Shown here: one piece after another, positions 12,221-16,632 of the stretch | Layout: every line of letters begins with the position of its first letter | Position numbering within the stretch: the first letter of the stretch is position 1 | Assembly (NCBI GenBank): GCA_016711405.1 | Contig: JADJSZ010000094.1 | Location: 1 to 16,632 of the forward strand | DNA from: Candidatus Hadersleviella danica | GTDB taxonomy: Bacteria; Chloroflexota; Anaerolineae; Promineifilales; Promineifilaceae | Length of the DNA stretch: 16,632 nt | Direction of reading: 5' to 3' | Notes under the pieces: model-generated | What the model saw: only the letters and a program-made list of their open reading frames with translations | Told to the model about the DNA's origin: nothing | The model's database searches: none | Translations under genes and position numbers: made by a program

Positions 12221-13552
12221 TTGACAGGCGCGTTTGCCGACGGCATGAGCATCATAGCGGGTGAAAGCGAAGCTGTGGAGCGAACCGTAGCAGGTGTGGC
12301 CAATGTGGTAGGCGACAACGCGCTTTCGGCCGCTGAAAAGATGGCGCAATTGGACGCGGCCATTAGCAACGCGGGCACGGGCGGCCGTGTGTTTGGCCAC
12401 GCTGAAGAGATTGAAGCGGGCATGGTGCAGGTGGCTAAGGCCGTTGTCACGGGTGCAACCTCTTACGAAGATGCAATTGCCCGCATGAAAGAAGCGGGAT
12501 TCGAGATGGACGCGGAGGGCATGAGCTTTACCAGCCCTCACGAATGGGAAGCGTTTCAAGCGGCATGGGCACAAGTGGAGCAGGGCGCGGTCTTTTCGGC
12601 CTCCCAAGTCATGTCCCGCCTTGTGGACGTGAGCGGGGCGTATGCCCACACGGGCAAAGAAGCCGATGACGCGGCCGTGTTTATCACCGACTTGACCGAG
12701 GAGTTGGAAAAGAACGGCCGTGCTTACGAACAAGCGACTGAGGCCACGGCCGCCAATGAGCAGGTCAACGAACGCATTGCCAAGGTCAATGAAGCCGCGT
12801 TAAGCACCAGCGAAGCCAAAAACCAATTACTGAAAGAGGAAGCCCTAAGCGCGGGCAAAACGGCCGAATCCATTGCCGAATACGAAGCGGCAACCAAAGC
12901 GGCTTTGGCCGCTACACAGGCGTTTGTGCGGGATTCGACAGGCGCGTTTAACAAGTCGGGCAACATCTTTGGCGACGCTTTCCAAGAGCTTGAAAAGGCC
13001 GAAAACGCGCAAATCAATCTGAACGCGGGCACGGTATGGGCGTACAACCAAGCCTCTAAAGAAATAACCGAAATCAGCGGCCAATTAGCGGCCGATTTGA
13101 GCGAAGACCAGCAAAAAGCGTTCCAAGAAATCTTGGGCACGGTAGAGGAAGGGTCAGCCGAATGGCTGAGCGCCTACAACGCTTTGCAAGGCGATTTAAG
13201 CGACAGTGCCCGGCAGGGTCTTGTGGCGCAAATGGCTGAATTGCAAGGGGAGGCAGGCGAGTTAGCGGGCGGCGGGTTAGAAGCGGTGTACGGGGCTGAC
13301 ACACGGGCGGCCGAAGAAGCCCGCGCCGCCATCGAGGAAGCCAATCAAGCCATCATTGCCAGTTACAAGGCGACCACGTTTGAGGCGTTGCTGGCTCAAA
13401 CGGGCGTGACCGAAAGCACGTTAGCTTTCGGGCGTTCAATTGGGCATTATGACCGAGGCAGAGGCGGCGGCGCGGCTCGAGTTTACCAATACCACCCTCG
13501 CCCTGACCACGCTGGCCAGCTCGCAAGAATTTGCGGCCGCTTCCACCCGTGA
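12221..13552 (+). CDS. Tape measure protein, middle segment
   Basis: Continuation in the same frame after the TGA. The correct reading runs to about 13429. It is almost wholly helical and rich in Ala and Glu, with coiled-coil-like stretches (EKMAQLDAAISNAG; TEATAANEQVNERIAKVNEA; EYEAATKAALAATQAF), as expected of the rod that fills the tail lumen. The frame fails at TTCGGGCGTT (13427-13436); removing one G gives L-A-F-G-V-Q-L-G and leads into the next segment. Sequence after 13430 in this frame is nonsense (a run of Arg, Gly and His residues). No independent start signal is visible, so this is not a separate gene. Confidence 0.8.
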   Translation: MTGAFADGMSIIAGESEAVERTVAGVANVVGDNALSAAEKMAQLDAAISNAGTGGRVFGHAEEIEAGMVQVAKAVVTGATSYEDAIARMKEAGFEMDAEGMSFTSPHEWEAFQAAWAQVEQGAVFSASQVMSRLVDVSGAYAHTGKEADDAAVFITDLTEELEKNGRAYEQATEATAANEQVNERIAKVNEAALSTSEAKNQLLKEEALSAGKTAESIAEYEAATKAALAATQAFVRDSTGAFNKSGNIFGDAFQELEKAENAQINLNAGTVWAYNQASKEITEISGQLAADLSEDQQKAFQEILGTVEEGSAEWLSAYNALQGDLSDSARQGLVAQMAELQGEAGELAGGGLEAVYGADTRAAEEARAAIEEANQAIIASYKATTFEALLAQTGVTESTLAFGRSIGHYDRGRGGGAARVYQYHPRPDHAGQLARICGRFHP

Positions 13553-14012
13553 CCAAGCGGAGGCCGCGCAACTGCTTATTTTGGGCTACGCCTCTTCAGC
13601 GGAGGAAGCGGCCACAATGGCGGCCTCCATATCCGACAAGGGCGGCTTATCCGAATCCCTGTTAGCGGCCACAAGCCAAACCGAACAACTGAATCTTGAA
13701 TTAGCCAAGCTCGAGGGCGACAAAGAAAGCAAGGTCAGCGTGAGCGTGGACGGCATTGAATCGTTGCGCGAAGCCGTAGGGCTGACCCAGCAAATGGCGG
13801 GCGGCGGGCGCAAAGACGGCGCGGCCACGGCCGCTTTGCCCGAAGCCCGTGCCGTGGGCGGGGACATCAGCGCGGGCAGTCCCCTACATGGTAGGGGAGC
13901 AAGGCGCGGAACTGATTTTCCCCAGCAAGAGCGGCTTCGTGGCCACGGCCGCGCAAACCCGCCAATTGCTGAACGAAGCCAAACAAGCCCAAGCGCAAAT
14001 GGCCATGAGTAA
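13440..14012 (+). CDS. Tape measure protein, third segment
   Basis: Read one frame on from the previous segment; meaningful from about 13431 to 13881. It begins G-V-Q-L-G-I-M-T-E-A-E-A in the restored reading and continues with helices (FTNTTLALTTLASSQEF, SSAEEAATMAASISDKG, LNLELAKLEGDKESKVSV). It ends in the glycine-rich RAVGGDISAG. At the CCCC run 13881-13884 the frame changes again; one base fewer there or just before restores P-Y-M-V-G-E-Q-G-A-E-L. Past that point the sequence in this frame is meaningless. Confidence 0.75.
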   Translation: MGIMTEAEAAARLEFTNTTLALTTLASSQEFAAASTRDQAEAAQLLILGYASSAEEAATMAASISDKGGLSESLLAATSQTEQLNLELAKLEGDKESKVSVSVDGIESLREAVGLTQQMAGGGRKDGAATAALPEARAVGGDISAGSPLHGRGARRGTDFPQQERLRGHGRANPPIAERSQTSPSANGHE

Positions 14013-14160
14013 CAGCTATGCGACAAATACGGCCAACCTGAGCATGACCAACAACATCTATGCGGGCAACCAACCCGCCCAAGATATTGCCAGCACGATT
14101 GACCGACGCGGCCAACAAACCGCCCGCAAAATGGCGCGGCTCATGGGGCAAAAAATCTAA
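13849..14160 (+). CDS. Tape measure protein, C-terminal segment
   Basis: Final segment, meaningful from 13882. It starts with PYMVGEQGAELIFPSKSGF, the widely shared tape measure end motif (P-Y-x-V-G-E-x-G-x-E-L-x-x-P-x-x-x-G). It continues with a helix (AQTRQLLNEAKQAQAQMA), an asparagine-rich strand region (NNIYAGNQPAQDIAS) and a short C-terminal helix. The motif confirms that the gene belongs together despite three interruptions. The TAA overlaps the next ATG (TAATG), indicating translational coupling to the distal tail gene. Confidence 0.85.
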   Translation: MPWAGTSARAVPYMVGEQGAELIFPSKSGFVATAAQTRQLLNEAKQAQAQMAMSNSYATNTANLSMTNNIYAGNQPAQDIASTIDRRGQQTARKMARLMGQKI

Positions 14161-14585
14161 TGATACCTACCTCATTCTCTGCCCTGACCGTCACGGCCTT
14201 AAACAACGGCACAACCACCTTTGCGGTGGATATGGGCTATGACCACTTGCCAATGGAAAACCGCCTTGTCGAAACCATTGCGGGGGTTTACGACACCAGA
14301 GGAACCCAAACCAGCCGCCGCAAGCCGGGGGTGCGACAAGTGCGCTACATCTTTGAGGGCGCAACGGCCGCTGATTTGCATAGCCACATCAATACCCTTG
14401 AATTTACCGACAAGGGCAAGAAAGGGACATTGACCCTGACCCGCGTGGGCGGCGCAACCACCTACACCTGCACGGCCGCGCTCACCAACATTGCCGTGGC
14501 TTTCCTGAGTGAAGATAACCCCGATGAAACAGCGGCCGTTATCACTCTCTTTTTGGCCGAATTAACAGCCCTTGCCCAAGCGTAA
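14160..14585 (+). CDS. Probable distal tail protein
   Basis: A 141-residue protein directly after the tape measure, the position of the distal tail (Dit-like) protein that closes the tube end and anchors the tip. It is mainly beta in character: FSALTVTALNNGTTTFAVDM, VRQVRYIFEGATAADL, GTLTLTRVGGATTYTCTAAL. The C-terminus is helical and hydrophobic (ETAAVITLFLAELTALAQA). It is shorter than the long Dit proteins of lactococcal phages but similar to the compact versions. The ATG overlaps the tape measure stop. No diagnostic motif was recognised, so the call is from gene order. Confidence 0.5.
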   Translation: MIPTSFSALTVTALNNGTTTFAVDMGYDHLPMENRLVETIAGVYDTRGTQTSRRKPGVRQVRYIFEGATAADLHSHINTLEFTDKGKKGTLTLTRVGGATTYTCTAALTNIAVAFLSEDNPDETAAVITLFLAELTALAQA

Positions 14586-14594
14586 CCAACACTT

Positions 14595-16190
14595 ATGACC
14601 ACCAACGGCGTAGTAGTGCAAGCGGATAGCGTCCGCGTTGATTTTAAGGCAACCCCCACGGGCGACGTATTGGCCACGACCACGGCCGTCTACAACCCCA
14701 GTGGAACCCAACGCCTGAGCATGGCGGGCGATTGGTCTTTTACGATGCCGCTGGCCGCTTATGACCCTGACACGATGGGCACGGGTAAATACGCCTTTGG
14801 CTTTGCCGCCTTCCCCAGCGTGACCAATTACCCGCTGTTTGCGGGGCGCATAGAAGAGGGGGATGACGACCTAAACCCAGATATTCACACGGTCACGATT
14901 AGCGGCATGGATATGTTGGGGGAACTGACCAAAAAAGAGATAGCCCACGCCGAAATTTGGGCAATTGCAACCGAAATACCAGTGTCGGTGTTGGGCGAAC
15001 GCTGGTACGCCTACGAAAACGAAACGGTTATCCCCAAGCCAGAGGCCAATGATGGCGATACAGGAACCGAGGCGGGCTTTATTTTGATTCGGTCGTTAAC
15101 GATTCCCCGACCCCAACAACCCCCGACCTTCCCCGAAGAGGCGGCGGCCGAAGAGGATAGGCTGATTCAGCACGTCAAGTTTATCTATTTTGGGCACAGT
15201 GCCCCGTTTTGGCGGATTGACCTAAACATCGCGACCGACATTGTGCAATCGGTTGCCTCGACCATTTTTATAGAGTTGTTCAACGCAGAGGGGCAATGGG
15301 AATCCCGCGCCATTGACACCAATACAACCATCGTGGCGGGCAAGCCATTTGCCCAAAGCGGGTACATTGAATGGGCAAAGGCTGAATTAGAACACCCCAT
15401 ACGTCACGACGGCATTACTCAGTATTGGGGGCGGATTGGGGTAAGCGGCGCGGCGTTGTCGCTGTTCAAAATCAAAGAAACCACCGTGCGCACAATGGGG
15501 CCACTGGCAACCGATGTGGAAACGTTGGTGGATGATTACGCCCCTGCAGGATGGTCTTTGGCCTCGGGCAGTGAAACGGGCACGGCCGACGGCGGCCGTC
15601 AAATCTACATTGCTGGCCAAACAGCGTTAGCCGCCCTTGTTGACCTCGCCAAACGCACGGGGGAGATGTTCGCCCTCATTGGCACGAACCAAATCAAGTG
15701 GTTGGCCTCGCCCATTTCCAGCGGCATAACGGCCAAAGAAGCCCCCGAGGGCGGCGACACAAGCACCTCTGTCTACATTAGCCGCTTGAATCGCACCCGT
15801 AGCCGCCGTGACATTATCACCCGCGCCTACTTGCGCGGCGGCGGCAATGACCCCGTGGCACAGGTAACGCTTTCGCCCTTGGACGGGCTGGACGTGTCGG
15901 CCTATTTGGGCGCGGATTACGCCGTGAGTGGCGACTGGTTAATCAACACGGCCTTAGAGGCGACATTAGCCACCGAACTGCCTAAAACCGTCAACTTCCC
16001 CAACATCGTAGCCGTTGGCGGCGGCACGGGGCGCAATCGCCAAAACGCGCTTGAGTTGTTGCGCTTCGGGCGTGGCCTTTTTGGAACGCAACAAAGACGA
16101 GGCGCGGCATTACACGGCCGATATTGTTGGCTTGCGCTCTTCCTCAGTGCATCCGGGCATGACCATGAACGTCGTGGCCAACATTTATGA
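14595..16190 (+). CDS. Tail tip / baseplate hub protein, N-terminal segment (interrupted by a frameshift)
   Basis: First segment of a large tail-tip protein that runs past the right edge. The correct reading goes to about 16067. It starts MTTNGVVVQADSVRVDFKA. The first 120 residues are strand-rich, with WSFTMPLAAYDPDT and FAGRIEEGDDDLNPDIHTV, similar in type to tail hub domains (gp27- or Tal-like N-termini). A central beta region (HVKFIYFGHSAPFWRIDLN) and a helical piece (GQTALAALVDLAKRTGEMF) follow. At TTCGGGCGTGG (16065-16075), deleting one G restores F-G-V-A-F-L-E-R. There is no convincing ribosome site, and the gene starts 9 bases after the previous stop. The specific hub family is not certain. 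Confidence 0.7.
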   Translation: MTTNGVVVQADSVRVDFKATPTGDVLATTTAVYNPSGTQRLSMAGDWSFTMPLAAYDPDTMGTGKYAFGFAAFPSVTNYPLFAGRIEEGDDDLNPDIHTVTISGMDMLGELTKKEIAHAEIWAIATEIPVSVLGERWYAYENETVIPKPEANDGDTGTEAGFILIRSLTIPRPQQPPTFPEEAAAEEDRLIQHVKFIYFGHSAPFWRIDLNIATDIVQSVASTIFIELFNAEGQWESRAIDTNTTIVAGKPFAQSGYIEWAKAELEHPIRHDGITQYWGRIGVSGAALSLFKIKETTVRTMGPLATDVETLVDDYAPAGWSLASGSETGTADGGRQIYIAGQTALAALVDLAKRTGEMFALIGTNQIKWLASPISSGITAKEAPEGGDTSTSVYISRLNRTRSRRDIITRAYLRGGGNDPVAQVTLSPLDGLDVSAYLGADYAVSGDWLINTALEATLATELPKTVNFPNIVAVGGGTGRNRQNALELLRFGRGLFGTQQRRGAALHGRYCWLALFLSASGHDHERRGQHL

Positions 16191-16632
16191 CGCGGACGGG
16201 GGAGTGACCGAGGCCATAGACGAAGATTTAGTCATTGTCGAAATGACCCAAAGCATGGGCAATGACGGCATTTTGTCATGGCGGATGGTCTTTGGAACCA
16301 TTGCCGAGCATGTGCCCACGGCCGCATTAGCAGAAGCGGGGCAAATTGCCCTAAACCAACAGAAAATGAACACCCCCCAAGCGGGCAGTAGCAACTTTGC
16401 CGTGGGCGGTTTGGCTGTGGGTAGTTCATCGGGCACGGGAGGCGGGGGAGGCGGCGGCACGGCCGAGCTTGACGCGCACATGGCCGAAACCTTCACGGCG
16501 CATCAGATACCGCTCCAAATTGACAACAAAATTGCGACCCATGCGGCGTTGACCACCACGGCGCACGGCATCCCCAGCCAGATTGATACCAAGATTGCGG
16601 CACATAGTGCTATTGAAGATGCGCACCATGAC
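16069..16632 (+). CDS. Tail tip protein, second segment with fibre-like repeats (partial)
   Basis: Continues the tail-tip gene one frame on and is still open at the window end. It starts G-V-A-F-L-E-R-N-K-D-E-A in the restored reading. A strand region follows (TMNVVANIYDADGG; ILSWRMVFGTIAEHV), then a glycine run (SSGTGGGGGGGTAE) that looks like a flexible hinge. Two 21-residue repeats come after it, at 16495-16557 and 16558-16620, of the form TAHxIPxQIDxKIAxH, and then A-H-H-D. Such histidine-spaced repeats are typical of trimeric fibre or shaft regions. The most likely reading is a hub domain joined to a receptor-binding shaft. Confidence 0.65.

Noticed and set aside
11719..12450. 243-codon minus-strand ORF
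   Set aside because: Antisense to the tape measure, with composition dominated by Ala, Ser and Thr. No ribosome site.
12164..12733. 189-codon minus-strand ORF
   Set aside because: Antisense to the tape measure and rich in His, Arg and Gly. No promoter or start signal.
1901..16071. Programmed frameshifting at the large terminase, portal, tape measure or tail tip breaks
   Set aside because: No slippery heptamers are present at these points, the shifts are all of the opposite sign to the chaperone shift, and such signals are not known in most of these genes.
1..16632. CRISPR arrays, tRNA or rRNA genes, insertion sequences, integrase or attachment sites
   Set aside because: I saw no regularly spaced repeats, cloverleaf sequences, transposase motifs or long terminal repeats in the window.

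Overview
The window is the packaging, head and tail module of a siphovirus-like tailed phage or prophage. Gene order from left to right is small terminase, large terminase, portal, SPP1 gp7-type head protein, protease/scaffold, a small probable decoration protein, major capsid, connectors, tail terminator, tail tube, tail assembly chaperone, tape measure, distal tail and tail tip. All of these lie on the + strand. A short minus-strand unit at the left edge encodes a small unknown protein and the N-terminus of a DNA methyltransferase. No integrase, repressor, tRNA or bacterial gene is visible, so prophage and free phage cannot be told apart. G+C is moderately high and Shine-Dalgarno sequences are clear before several genes, so the host is a bacterium. 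I cannot name it. The sequence is packed with the palindrome CGGCCG: about 90 copies by hand count, against roughly 7 expected from composition. This is like the highly iterated palindromes known from some bacterial lineages and could be a host signature.

Layout. 1-356 (minus): methyltransferase start and a 63-aa protein. 357-615: divergent control region with a promoter facing each way. 616-4897: DNA packaging and portal genes in a tightly spaced operon. 4898-5512: a roughly 600-bp control region holding a small frameshifted ORF, promoter-like sites and two strong intrinsic terminators. 5513-8136: capsid protease with a nested scaffold start, probable decoration protein and major capsid protein. 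8148-9741: head-tail connector and tail-terminator genes. 9754-10926: tail tube, and an assembly chaperone with a -1 frameshift signal. 10919-16632: tape measure, distal tail protein and tail-tip protein, the last running off the right edge.

The order and spacing (ATG overlapping the upstream stop in several places) indicate translational coupling and one late transcription unit, interrupted by the 4.9-5.5 kb control region. An exact 14-bp element, TGAACTTTCTGAAC, with a diverged third copy, occurs only in the two non-coding control regions and sits on or beside predicted promoters. It may be the operator of a phage regulator.

Sequence quality or decay. Five structural ORFs (large terminase, portal, a small ORF, tape measure twice, tail tip) are broken by frameshifts. 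All six are consistent with exactly one extra base, and three lie at the same local sequence, TTCGGGCG where TTCGGCG restores the frame. This points to a systematic base-calling artefact rather than pseudogene decay, although decay is not excluded. The tape measure also has one in-frame TGA. Broken genes are listed by their open segments, with the reconstructed protein described in the first segment.
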